DNA of 25,000 nucleotides from Symbiodinium natans (GCA_905221605.1 CAJNDS010001035.1:225001-250000), one strand, 5' to 3'. Positions 1 to 8,330 are shown, counted from the stretch's first letter. The notes: generated by a model from the letters alone, not told the origin. Numbers and translations: made by a program.

Positions 1-206
1 TGTTGTGGTCCATTGACGCTGTTGATGAAGCTGTTGCAATTACCCGAGTGCTGGGCTACTGTTGAGCTGAGATGAAGAGAAATTCTCCAACACGCAAGGA
101 AACGCATCATTCCTATGCATTTGCCATTCCCTAAGGTTCCAAAAAGCCCCCAAAATGGGTATTATTTACAGACTTTAGACCCCAATGTAGGTATTACTTT
201 TCCTTG

Positions 207-249
207 GAACCCCTAACCCTAAACCCTAAACCCTGAACCCTAAACCCTA
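207..249 (-). repeat. Interstitial telomeric array CCCTAAA
   Basis: About five units with one CCCTGAA variant. Bases 1-206 and 250-396 are unique and no convincing frame was found in them. Confidence 0.85.
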
Positions 250-396
250 GTGATTGTTCTGTTTGGTGTACGCATTGTGGCATGCATCCATGCAATCAGA
301 TCGACAGACCTGGTGGTTGCCCACATTTAGGGTGGGACCTTTTCTTGCCCCAAATACAATCGCCGAAACCCTTGCGCAGGCCCCCAAAAGACGGAT

Positions 397-490
397 GGGT
401 TTTGGGTTTTGGGTTTAGGGTTTAGGGTTTAGGGTTTAGGGTTTAGGGTTTAGGGTTTAGGGTTTAGGGTCCAGGGTTTCGGGTTTCGGG
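397..490 (+). repeat. Interstitial telomeric array TTTAGGG
   Basis: About ten units, with TTTTGGG variants at the left and TTTCGGG at the right end. Confidence 0.9.
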
Positions 491-591
491 CATAAGTCCC
501 TGTGTTCCCGTCTGCGCCGACCTCGGCGACACCCCTGAGGCCCTTGATCTGTGCCGTGGTCTCCTGCCAGAGGCCAATATAGGTCCTAGGT

Positions 592-704
592 GGGATAAGG
601 GGGACCCTTAAAAGGGAACCGCTGCTTAACCCTCTTCTGGCTCTCTTAACAAGGGACCTTATTCAGAGGGTCTATATCCCCAAGGGTCCCCTTAATCCTA
701 TCCC
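592..704. repeat. Imperfect inverted repeat, 113 bp
   Basis: GGGATAAGGGGGACCCTT at the left pairs with AAGGGTCCCCTT and ATCCTATCCC at the right, allowing a small insertion. CCTAGGTGGG just outside the left arm recalls the MITE family at 8197. It adjoins the 101-bp dispersed repeat at 712. Confidence 0.4.
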
Positions 705-711
705 CTAATAC

Positions 712-812
712 TCAGTTGTCCAGTACCTCGGGGTTTTAAAGGTTAACCTTTGGGAATATAAGGGGAATATATTAACCCAAAAAGGTTAAAGGTTACCTAC
801 TCTACTACTAAG
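712..812 (+). repeat. 101-bp dispersed repeat, copy 1
   Basis: Aligned by eye with 9298-9398 without gaps, 97 of 101 bases agree. It contains the palindrome AAAGGTTAACCTTT and an imperfect hairpin TTAACCTTTGGG with CCCAAAAAGGTTAA. Flanks of the two copies differ, which indicates dispersal rather than segmental duplication. Confidence 0.7.
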
Positions 813-946
813 AATAGGGGGCCTTAACATTCGGAGGTAGTTCAACACCCTGCCAGCCCTCTCCAGAAGCCTTGAGACATAACGGGTCTCGGGTCTAAGC
901 CGTAAACCGTAAACCCCAAATCTAGAGGCCTTAATAATTAGAACTG

Positions 947-977
<31 letters not shown>

Positions 978-993
978 TGTGTGGGGGGGGGGG
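947..993 (+). repeat. Composite homopolymer/microsatellite T18-(GT)n-G11
   Basis: Eighteen T, about nine GT units, then eleven G. The flanking 813-946 is unique with no clear frame. Confidence 0.85.
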
Positions 994-1128
994 TATTCTG
1001 GTAGAATTACAATGGACCCTATGGGAATACTTTTCGTAATTGTTCCTACAGGGGCCCAAAAAGGAAACGCTAGTTTGGATAACTACCCAAGTGACAAGTC
1101 GGCCAGGGTTGAAAGTACAGTCGACTTC

Positions 1129-1356
1129 TCACGTGAGACATCTCAAGTTTGGGGCTGGGGCAACTCCAGCATTCCGTCTCCTTTTCCGGGTTTCTTTGGT
1201 ATATACTCTTGTTGAGGGCACGATGTAGGGCCCATGACTTGGATCAACCCCCTTAGAGGCGCCTAAACCCAACACTCCTAAGTCCTCAAGCCTAAGTCCT
1301 AAATGGCATAAGGGCCTACTCTGGGTCCTAGTGATCCTATAAACCCGAAACCTCAA
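1129..1356 (-). CDS. Candidate coding island
   Basis: The minus strand is open for 75 codons. Its unique part reads LCHLGLRLEDLGVLGLGASK, GVDPSHGPYIVPSTRVYTKE and TRKRRRNAGVAPAPNLRCL. The first codons come from degenerate telomeric sequence. The plus strand has shorter overlapping open frames. Strand and boundaries are uncertain. Confidence 0.3.
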   Translation of the reverse strand: MRFRVYRITRTQSRPLCHLGLRLEDLGVLGLGASKGVDPSHGPYIVPSTRVYTKETRKRRRNAGVAPAPNLRCLT

Positions 1357-1436
1357 ACCCCTAAATCCTCAACCCTAAACCCCTAAACCCCTAAACGCCA
1401 GGTCCTACGCACCCCTGAACCCGAACCCCCCTCCCC

Positions 1437-1514
1437 CCTCGTTTTGGCTTTGAGGAGCGCCTCGATGGTGGTGTCCTGCTTTCGCATGACTACCTCGTCA
1501 GGAGTGGCGTTCAG
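1437..1514 (-). CDS. Candidate exon, charged helical
   Basis: The minus strand reads LNATPDEVVMRKQDTT followed by IEALLKAKTRGEGG. Its EALLKA segment corresponds to EAFLKA at 22180-22273, with matching DNA, hinting at a repeated protein motif or paralogous exons. Confidence 0.38.
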
Positions 1515-1528
1515 AGTCCAGGGTCAGG

Positions 1529-1624
1529 GGCTTAGAGTTTAGGGTTTAGGGTCTAGGGTTTAGGGTTTAGGGTTTAGGGTTTGGGGTTTAGGTCCTAAAC
1601 CCTAAGCCCTAAAACCTAAACCCT
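1529..1624. repeat. Head-to-head telomeric junction
   Basis: TTTAGGG units run up to about 1592 and are followed at once by CCCTAAA-type units (TCCTAAACCCTAAGCCC). This is the orientation expected where two chromosome ends fuse or an array inverts. Confidence 0.75.
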
Positions 1625-1679
1625 CTCAGGGTTCATGAGCCCGATTCGAAGGCTTCGAGGCGTGCCCTAAAGCTCTGAA

Positions 1680-1848
1680 AGGGTTTAGGGTTTAGGGTTT
1701 GGGGTTTAGGGTTTAGGGTTTAGGGTTTAGGGTTTGGGGTTTGGGGTTTGGGGTTTGGGGTTTGGGGTTTGGGGTTTGGGGTTTGGGGTTTGGGGTTTGG
1801 GCTTTGGGCTTTGGGCTTTGGGGTTTGGGGTTTAGGGTTTAGGGTCCT
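1680..1848 (+). repeat. Telomeric array with TTTGGGG and TTTGGGC variant blocks
   Basis: TTTAGGG units flank about ten consecutive TTTGGGG units and three TTTGGGC units. Variants sit in homogeneous blocks rather than scattered. Degenerate units continue at 1928-1970. Confidence 0.9.
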
Positions 1849-2256
1849 TCAGCCGAGACACTCAAGAGACGGAAGCTTTTATGCATCCCATCACCTCCCT
1901 CAGAACCGAATGCCCCTAAACCCTCTTAGAGTGTTTAGGGCTTTGGGTTTGGGGTTTCGGGTTTAGGGCAACTTCAACTTGAATCAGGGTCACTGGGAAT
2001 TCGGGCTTCTTAGAGTCAAGGGCCTTTGGGGCTTCAGCTTAGGCGGGGCGTGTATCCTTCTTCGGCTCGAAAAAAGCCGCGCCCCAAACCATAAAGCCTA
2101 AACCGAAAGTCAGACGTCGGATCCTTTAAGGTGTTCAGGTAGGGGATCTGAGGTACAGAATGGTACAGAATACCTTCCGTCCTGATAACTAGGAAGTCTT
2201 ACTTTCCCCCCTGGATCATGTACCCTAAGTCCTGAACCTTCATCCCTCTACAGTAG

Positions 2257-2355
2257 GGTTTAGGGTTTAGGGATTGGGGATTGGGGTTTAGGGTTTAGGG
2301 TTTAGGGATTAGGGATTAGGGATTAGGGTTTAGGGTTTCGGGTTTAGGGTTTCGA
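2257..2355 (+). repeat. Telomeric array TTTAGGG with ATTGGGG and ATTAGGG variants
   Basis: About thirteen units. The region 1975-2256 to its left is unique with no clear gene. Confidence 0.85.
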
Positions 2356-2544
2356 CCCCAAAAACTGAATTTGAAACCTCCCTCCAAAGGTATGACCGAA
2401 TGACCCTTCTAGGGTCCATGCAGGGTTCAGGCCTAAGGGTATCGGCGTGTTTGGCTTTCGGGCGCAACGCTTCCGGGAGGGGGGTCTGGGGGGCTGGAAA
2501 GTGTCGTGTTTGATCAGGTTTTTGGTTCCCTGAGCCTCATACAT
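2344..2544 (-). CDS. Candidate exon, ~60-codon open frame
   Basis: The minus strand reads YEAQGTKNLIKHDTFQPPRP, PSRKRCARKPNTPIPLGLNP and AWTLEGSFGHTFGGRFQIQF, ending at the TTTAGGG array of 2257-2355. The middle is basic and Pro-rich. There is no start-codon context and no family was recognised. Confidence 0.38.
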   Translation of the reverse strand: MYEAQGTKNLIKHDTFQPPRPPSRKRCARKPNTPIPLGLNPAWTLEGSFGHTFGGRFQIQFLGSKP

Positions 2545-2739
2545 GGATACATGGGTTCAGGGGTCTAGGCGAAACCACAAAAACCCTAAGCCACCCTCAA
2601 CCCTAAACCCTAAACCTTAAATGCCCCAGCCTGTAGAACCCTCATTTCAAATCCGTGAACGCTGGCCCTCACATGCTCTCAGAAACCCTGAGAAGAAAAG
2701 ACAAACCTTTATGCCTACCTATCAAGCTAACTACACCCC

Positions 2740-2786
2740 GGTAAGAGTGTTTTTTTTTGTTGCGGGTGCTTTTTTGCTGTGGGTGC
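2740..2786 (+). repeat. Left terminal inverted repeat of the 2.0-kb element
   Basis: It pairs with 4695-4741. The inner 40 bases differ at one position only; mismatches are concentrated in the outermost seven bases. Confidence 0.65.
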
Positions 2787-2945
2787 GGGGGCGTGGGTGC
2801 GGGGGCGCGTTTTTTTTTTTGCTGCGGGTGCGGGGGGGCGCGTTTTTTTTTTTTGCTGCGGGTGCGGGGGCGCGTTTTTTTTTTGTTGCCGGTGCCGTGG
2901 GGGCGCGTTCTTTTTTTTGCTGCGGGTGCGGAGCGTTTTTGCCGT
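2748..2945 (+). repeat. Minisatellite: T-run plus GCTGCGGGTGCGGGGGCGCG
   Basis: About six imperfect copies, 20-40 bp each, of a run of 6-12 T followed by GCTGCGGGTGCGGG and GCGCG. The same unit recurs in the same orientation at 4485-4655, inside the same element. Confidence 0.75.
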
Positions 2946-3835
2946 TTTCTCTATATTTTACTATGAAAACCTCTATTTTCTCTAATTTTCAAAAGGAAAA
3001 CCTCTTTCTTCTCTATGTTTGAACAGGAAAACCTCTTTCTTCTCTATATTTGAATATGAAAACCTCTATTTTCTCTACATTTAGCATGAAAACCTCTAGT
3101 TTCTAATTTCTCTATACTTCAATTCGAAAACCTCTATTTCTCTCCATTTTATAACTAAAACCTCTATTTCTCTCTATTTTTGTCTATATCGTCACAGTTT
3201 TCCTCTATATTTAATGAGGAAGACATGAGAGAGGAATACATGAGAATCTTACTCTCTGTGTTGTCTCAGACTTATTCTCTGTGTTATCTCAATATGTGAC
3301 TTGCAATTAAAAGTGTTTTTGTTCCTCTTGTCCTATTTTAATAGGAAGCCCATTATTTTCTCTGTCTCTGAGTAGGCAAACCTCCATTGTCTTAACATTT
3401 GAACATGAAAACCTCTATTCTCTATATTCGAATATCAAGACCTCTACATTTTAATATGAAAACACTTTGTATTTTCGCTATATTTTCGTATGAAAGCCTC
3501 TATTTCCTCTATGTTGTCATAGGAAACATCTAATTTCTCTATATTGTATAGCGAAAACCTCTATTGTTCTATAGTTTTTTTATTTTGTCAGTATTTTCAG
3601 ACATCTTCTCTTTATTTCACGAGGAAGACATGAGAGGAATACATGAAAAGCTAATTCTCTATATTGTCATAAGAGTACATGCATTATCTCTATCTGTGAC
3701 TCGTAGACAACAAGTGTTTTTGTTCATGTCTCATAACACAAGCTCTATTTTCTCGATTCTTTACTAAGAAGACGTTTATATCTCTATTTTTAAACGGAAA
3801 ATTCAACTTCCACTATAAGGTCTGAATTTTCGTAG
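2945..3835 (+). repeat. AT-rich minisatellite with GAAAACCTCTATTTTCTCT unit
   Basis: Roughly twenty degenerate copies of a 30-40 bp unit. A longer period is also visible: GAGGAAGACATGAGA and GGAATACATGA occur at about 3215 and again at about 3620. Base composition contrasts sharply with the GC-rich flanks. No convincing coding frame. Confidence 0.7.
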
Positions 3836-3859
3836 GAAAGCAGGCATATATTCCCTCTT

Positions 3860-4430
3860 TTTTCAGGGGGTTGGGGGCTGCGCAGACCGCCGCATTTGAA
3901 AACACAATGCTCGCATCATGGGTTTGGAAGGGATTCGTAAGCTTTGAAGCAGGCTTGCCGGCTAAAAAAAACGGTGGGGTTGGGGGGGGCGCAGCCCCCC
4001 CATTTGCAAACACAATGCTCGCATCATCATGGGTTTGGAAGGGATTCGTATGATTGAAGCAAGTTTGCCCGGCTAAAAAGCGCAGCCCCCCCCCCCCCTT
4101 TCAAGCGGGGGGGAATGCTCTCATGATGGGTTCGGAAAGGATTCATTTGCTTTGAAGCAAGCTGGCATGGCTTTAAGAAGCGGGGGGGTTGGGGGGGGCG
4201 CAGCCCCCCCCCCATTTGCAAACCCAATGCTGGCATGATAGGCTTGGACAGGATTCATATGCTGAGAAGTGAGCTGGCACGGTTTTAAAGAGGGGGGGGG
4301 GGTCGGGCGGGGTGCAGCCCTCCCTCCACCGTTTGCAAACACAATGCTCGCATGATGGCCTTGGGAAGGATTCAGTGCTTTGAAAACGCTTGCACAGTTT
4401 AAAGGAGGGGGGGCGTTGGGGACGGGATTG
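3860..4430 (+). repeat. Tandem repeat, ~110-bp unit, five to six copies
   Basis: Each unit has a G-run, GCGCAGCC plus a C-run, CATTTGCAAACACAATGCTC, GCATGATGGG, TTGGAAGGATTC and GCTTTGAAGCAAGCTTG. Copies start near 3866, 3972, 4075, 4180, 4293 and (partial) 4403. The G-run/GCA/C-run part can form a small GC hairpin in every unit. Open frames here are repeat artefacts. Confidence 0.75.
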
Positions 4431-4452
4431 GGGAAGAAATTGCAAAACAAAT

Positions 4453-4680
4453 GACCTGGGGGGTGGGGAGGAAGGGGGGGGCGTTGTTTTTTTTTGCTGC
4501 GACACGCGCCAGGTCACTCACTCATCTGGGGGGTGGGGAGGAAGGGGGGGGAGGGGGGGGTGCGTTTTTTTTTTTGCTGCGGGTGCGCGGGCGCGTTTTT
4601 TTTTTGCTGCGGGTGCGGGGGCGTTTTTTTTTTGCTGCGGGTGCGGGGGCGACACGCGCCAGGTCACTCACTCACCGGGG
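4453..4680 (+). repeat. Nested direct repeats at the right side of the element
   Basis: GGGGGGTGGGGAGGAAGGGG occurs at 4458 and 4528. GACACGCGCCAGGTCACTCA occurs at about 4500 and 4651. Between them lie four copies of the T-run/GCTGCGGGTGCG unit. Confidence 0.7.
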
Positions 4681-4694
4681 CGGCCCCCGAAAAA

Positions 4695-4741
4695 GCACCC
4701 ACAGCAAAAAAGCACCCACAACAAAAAAAAACACGGGTTCC
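4695..4741 (-). repeat. Right terminal inverted repeat of the 2.0-kb element
   Basis: Reverse complement of the left end. It is followed immediately by the second ACTACACCCC. Confidence 0.65.
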
Positions 4742-4989
4742 ACTACACCCCTTAAACCCTGAAGCTCGACCAGCTTGAAAAACCCCTAAACCCTACGTGA
4801 ACCTTAAACCCCAATCCTCGAACCCTCCCTAAGGCCTACACCAAAATCCCTAAACCCTAAACCTGAAACCAGCTTTGCTTACAGGGTTCTTAAACCGGGC
4901 TCCTGACCAACCCAAAACGACAATGCTGGCATCCGACACCCTGGGCCCTTAGGGGAATCAGGGCGACTGGGCATCCTAGACATGCTTCT

Positions 4990-5081
4990 TCGGGTTTAGG
5001 GTTTAGGGTTTTGGGGTTAAAACCCTAAACCCTAAACCCTAAACCCTAAACCCTAAACCCTAAACCCTAAACCCTAAACTG
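4990..5081. repeat. Head-to-head telomeric junction with perfect CCCTAAA arm
   Basis: Three TTTAGGG units (4990-5015) meet GGGGTTAAAA and then nine perfect CCCTAAA units. The arms are complementary and could form a hairpin. Confidence 0.85.
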
Positions 5082-5123
5082 AGATGAGCCTCATCGAGGC
5101 GCCCGAAACCCTACACCCTCAAC

Positions 5124-5204
5124 CCGGCTGAGACAGCGAGCCTCCGCTTCAAAAACCCGATTTTCAGCCATCCACTTCTGCCGGTGGGTCACCTCCTCGG
5201 CCGA
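5124..5204 (-). CDS. Candidate exon, charged helical, 27 codons
   Basis: The minus strand leaves a CCCTAAA array through AAAG and reads SAEEVTHRQKWMAENRVFEA followed by EARCLSR, then a GTTGAG donor at 5123 in phase 0. The Glu/Arg-rich helical character resembles the candidate exon at 1437-1514. The array abuts the exon with no spare sequence, so the acceptor AG is made by the last telomeric unit plus one G. Confidence 0.45.
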
Positions 5205-5206
5205 CT

Positions 5207-5516
5207 TTAGGGTTTAGGGTTTAGGGTTTAGGGTTTAGGGTTTAGGGTTTAGGGTTTAGGGTTTAGGGTTTAGGGTGGGCTTTGGGGCTTTAGGGAACTT
5301 CGGGGTTTGAGGGTTCAGACTTTTTTTGGGTTGGTTAGTTTATAAGGGAACCTTGAACCAAAAAAAGGGAAAGGTTACCACTGGGCTACCAAGGCTAAGG
5401 TTAAGGGCGTGTTTAGGGGTAAGGATATAGGGTTTAGGGTTTAGGGCTTAGGGTTTAGGGTTTAGGGTTTAGGGTTTAGGTTTTAGGGTTTAGGGTTTAG
5501 GGTTTAGGGTTTTAGG
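5207..5516 (+). repeat. Two TTTAGGG arrays separated by 150 bp
   Basis: 5207-5277 (ten units) and 5429-5516 (twelve units). Between them, GGTTAGTTTATAAGGGAACC and AAAGGTTACC loosely resemble the 101-bp dispersed repeat. Confidence 0.85.
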
Positions 5517-5988
5517 TGGGGGCATGTACCTACCCTTTCGATGGTGACTTCAAGACGGTTTGGGTCATAGCTTGGCTACGATTCCACAAGTTTCGTCGAC
5601 TCTTCAAGATGGTGACCCAAATTCCAGACACCCTCAGTCCACCAGCCCTGAACACTACATCCACAAAGATAAGCCCTAAACCCGAAACCCAAAACCCTGC
5701 ACCAAACCAAATCCTAAGCCCTTAGCCCTAAGAGGGTAAGGGGGGCCTAAGCCCTGGCTTGCTTCTTTAGGTGACACTTGGCAATATTGGAGGGCTTAGT
5801 GGTAGAGTTCGGGGGTCAGGGTTCGGGGTTCAGGGCTCAGGGTTGGTTTAGGGCTTAGGGCTTAGGGTGTGTATAGGGTGCAGGGGGTGTAGGGTTCGGG
5901 AGATAGCACGCAGAGTGTGTAGCGTTTGGGCTTTAGGGACTTCGGCTCTGGGGATTTCGGATATTCGGACTTCACGTGGATGCTCTCT

Positions 5989-6059
5989 CAACCCTAAACC
6001 CTAAACCCTAAACCCTAAACCCTAAACCCTAAACCCTAAACGGGGGGGGGGGGGGGGGG
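5989..6059. repeat. CCCTAAA array ending in G18
   Basis: Seven perfect CCCTAAA units end directly in eighteen G (6042-6059). Degenerate TTTAGGG-like sequence precedes it from 5810. The stretch 5517-5810 has an open plus frame (YPFDGDFKTVWVIAWLRFHK) of uncertain meaning. Confidence 0.85.
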
Positions 6060-6189
6060 CTCTGCGTGAGGGCTGGGCAGACATGGGGCTCATCTGTGTT
6101 AGCGGGATTGAGGGTGTCGGGTTCGGAGTTTTCATGATACTAATACACTTCGTAACACAAAAACCAGGGCCGAATGAACCTGAGTCCTT

Positions 6190-6422
6190 CAGGTTTAGGG
6201 TTTTAGGGTTTAGGGTTTAGGGTTTAGGGTTTAGAAGTTTAGGGTTTAGGGTTTAGGGTTTAGGATCTTGGCGCCAGAAACGTTACGGGGCATTCCCTGA
6301 ACCCGATGCCCAAGAACCCGTGCATAGGACCGCACCCGTCTCAACGCTCCATGGTAAGCCATCGCACCTGCCAAAGTTGGGTTCAGGGTTTAGGGCTTAG
6401 GGCTTAGGGTTTAGGGTTTAGG
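6190..6422 (+). repeat. TTTAGGG arrays flanking a 115-bp island
   Basis: Arrays at 6190-6265 and 6382-6422. The island between them has no clear frame. Confidence 0.8.
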
Positions 6423-6447
6423 TCAGCACAAAATCTTCCCCACTTTT

Positions 6448-6607
6448 CATGGGCTCGTACCCCCCTGAAAACCACCCCTCCTAGGCTCCCCCCATAATTA
6501 AGGCTATTTAGGGGATAGTGAAGGCTTTTTCGGGATAGTGAAGCCGAATTAAAGCTATTTAGGTGGGGGGGAACCCCGGGGGGGGGGGGGTAGTAGGGGC
6601 ACCCATG
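6448..6607. mobile_element. MITE-like inverted repeat, 160 bp, same family
   Basis: The ends begin CATGGG on both strands. The right end reads CATGGGTGCCCCTACTACCC on the minus strand, close to the 8197 element. The interior has CCTAGGCTCC and two GCTATTTAGG copies in one orientation. ACTTTTC flanks both sides (6442 and 6609), a possible target duplication, though it overlaps the end by one base. Confidence 0.5.
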
Positions 6608-6661
6608 AACTTTTCCATGAAAATGCGCAGCGACGGGGTTGCCAAGGCCCAAAGGGCTTTG

Positions 6662-6795
6662 CCCTGAACCCTAAACCCACACCCTACACAGTAGACCCAA
6701 AACCCTAGAAAAACCCTTCACACCCTAAACCCCAAACCCTCCACACCTTACACGCCTACACCCTAAAAACATAGAGTCCTAAACCCCAAAAATCC
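6662..6795 (-). repeat. Degenerate CCCTAAA tract
   Basis: Loosely spaced CCCTAAA, CCCTACA and CCCAAA units. Minus-strand sequence at 6800-7009 is open and weakly protein-like (ATPGGCCETLISVQSFFWGF). Confidence 0.6.
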
Positions 6796-6949
6796 TACAG
6801 CCCCAAAAGACCAGACACCCTGTGGTTTCAGGGTCTAGGGCTCGTGGCTCAACGCCCAACCCCCCTAAGAGCCTCCACCCGAATCCCCAAAAGAAGCTCT
6901 GAACACTAATCAAAGTTTCGCAGCAACCCCCGGGTGTAGCAAAGAAATC

Positions 6950-7321
6950 AGACATGAAAAGCACACACACACACACACACCTATCTGCAGAAGAGGATAC
7001 GTCAATCAATACTAGATAGCTATTCAGGGTGCATATATTTTAACTATATGTCATATACTGTCTGTCTTTCTATAATACATATATATATATGTATAGACAC
7101 GAATGGTGTCATCATTGTTTTGCCTTTTTGTTTGATAACAATGTTTGGTCATATGTGCAAACATAATATTATGTTGGAGAATGTATGGTTGGATGTCTTG
7201 AATGTCACTAACTAACTATCTATCTATCCATCCATCTATCGATCCATCTATCGATCCAGCTATCGATCGATCTATCTATCTATGGAACTGAAACTACAAC
7301 ACTGAATTCACACAAATGTGA

Positions 7322-7353
<32 letters not shown>

Positions 7354-7490
7354 TAAACCCTGTGTTTCTATATACATATTGAAGTTGAACGCATGCATGT
7401 ATATATGTACAGTCATGATTTAAACAATACAAATGCATGAGTTGCGAATCATATTTATTCTGTTTCTTTATCCGTCGACATGTATGTAAT
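6950..7490. repeat. AT-rich microsatellite island
   Basis: It contains (CA)9 at 6961-6980, (TA)n at 7078-7090 and 7324-7341, (GA)n at 7341-7353, and an ATCT/ATCC/ATCG tetranucleotide tract at 7206-7283. It is free of telomeric units and of much lower GC than its surroundings. A minus frame at 7280-7564 is open but mostly repeat. Confidence 0.75.
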
Positions 7491-7569
7491 CGAACCCCTA
7501 GGCTCAGGGCCTGCATGTGCTGCAAGTTCAAAGCCTGTTCCCTGAACGCCCTGTGAGTTCCCATTCTAG

Positions 7570-7692
7570 AGGGTTTAGGGTTTAGGGTTTAGGGTTTAGG
7601 GTTTAGGGTTTAGGGTTTAGGGTTAGGGTTTAGGGTTTAGGGTTTAGGGTTTAGGGTTTAGGGTTTAGGGTTTAGGGTTTAGGGTTTAGGGA
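7570..7692 (+). repeat. Long TTTAGGG array, ~17 units
   Basis: Near-perfect, with one unit shortened to TTAGGG at 7621. It is followed within 40 bp by an opposite-orientation tract, so the two arms are complementary. Confidence 0.9.
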
Positions 7693-7732
7693 TAGGCTTT
7701 TAGAGATTGAGCTTTTTTGAGGGCCTTCCGAA

Positions 7733-7871
7733 ACCCTAAACCCTGAACCCTGAACCCCAAGTCCTGAAGCCCCACAAACCCTAAACCCCCACCCCCAAAC
7801 CCTAAACCCTAAACCCTAAACCCTCAACCCTAAACCCTAGCCCTAAACCCTAAACCCTAAACCCTGAACTG
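7733..7871 (-). repeat. CCCTAAA array, partly degenerate
   Basis: About seventeen units with CCCTGAA, CCCAAA and CCCTCAA variants. Confidence 0.85.
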
Positions 7872-7881
7872 CCCTAAAACC

Positions 7882-7977
7882 CTGAGCCCCCCGTTGCGTG
7901 GGCGAGCCTAAGCCCAGAATCGCCAGCACCATCATGTGGGTGTCTTTGAAGACGCTGTCGAACCTGCCATGAGGAAA
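7882..7977 (-). CDS. Candidate exon
   Basis: The minus strand reads RFDSVFKDTHMMVLAILGLG followed by SPTQRGAQ, between a TTTAGGG array (right side on plus) and degenerate CCCTAAA. It follows the 8078-8177 candidate on the same strand. Phases were not reconciled. Confidence 0.35.
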
Positions 7978-7978
7978 T

Positions 7979-8079
7979 AGGGTTTAGGGTTTATTTAGGG
8001 TTTAGGGTTTAGGGTTTAGGGCTAGGGTTTAGGGTTTAGGGTTTAGGGTTTGGGGTTTAGGGTTTGGGGTTTAGGGTTC
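7979..8079 (+). repeat. TTTAGGG array
   Basis: About thirteen units with TTTATTTAGGG and TTTGGGG variants. Confidence 0.85.
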
Positions 8080-8177
8080 TTGCCCGACACCCGTTCAAGC
8101 CTAAGCCAATCAGGGCGGCAGTGCACAAGTGTGTTGATGAGGTACGGCAGAACTGCCTCAGCAAAAGCTCGGAAGCC
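8078..8177 (-). CDS. Candidate exon
   Basis: The acceptor is GGGTGTAG. The minus strand reads GFRAFAEAVLPYLINTLVHC, then RPDWLRLERVSGKN, before telomere-derived codons. It looks like an ordinary amphipathic helix. The plus strand is also open (VHKCVDEVRQNCLSKSSEAL), so strand is tentative. Confidence 0.4.
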
Positions 8178-8196
8178 CTACACCCCAATGTACCTC

Positions 8197-8330
8197 CATG
8201 GGTTCCCCTACTACCCCACCTAGGTTCCTCCCTTACATAACCTTACTTAAGCCTAATTATCCCTAAATGGCTTAATAAGGGGGGGACTCTAGGGGGGGTA
8301 GTATAGTGGGGGGTAGTAGAGGAACCCATG
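8197..8330. mobile_element. MITE-like inverted repeat, 134 bp
   Basis: The left end reads CATGGGTTCCCC then TACTACCCC; the right end is its reverse complement with one or two changes. The interior contains CCTAGGTTCC and AATTATCCCTAAAT. No coding capacity. A clear target duplication was not found (weak TACC on both sides). Confidence 0.6.

Larger units (their letters stand above)
2740..4741. mobile_element. 2.0-kb transposon-like element with 47-bp terminal inverted repeats and 10-bp target duplication
   Basis: The ends are inverted copies. Each reads GG, five partly divergent bases, GTG, nine T, GTTG, C or T, GGGTGC, six T, GCTGTGGGTGC; about 42 of 47 positions agree. The element is flanked on both sides by ACTACACCCC (2730-2739 and 4742-4751), a perfect 10-bp direct repeat as expected of a target-site duplication. 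No transposase frame is present. The interior consists of a T-tract/GC minisatellite, an AT-rich minisatellite, a 110-bp tandem repeat and a second copy of the T-tract repeat. It is best read as a non-autonomous DNA transposon or foldback-like element. The left end begins GGTAAGAG, which resembles a 5' splice donor. Superfamily unknown. Confidence 0.65.

Noticed and set aside
1748-1966. Plus frame GFGVWGLGFGVWGLG
   Set aside because: Translation of TTTGGGG/TTTAGGG units, not a gene.
2621-3022. Plus open frames rich in FFF, CCG and GAG-type residues, and similar frames at 4390-4778
   Set aside because: They are translations of the T-run/GC minisatellite; all frames give the same low-complexity pattern.
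3813-4517. Overlapping minus and plus open frames across the 110-bp tandem repeat
   Set aside because: Open because the repeat unit lacks stops in those frames; no conserved protein-like sequence independent of the repeat.
7490-7560. tRNA-like GTTCAAAGCC near 7526
   Set aside because: No acceptor stem or anticodon arm could be folded around it.
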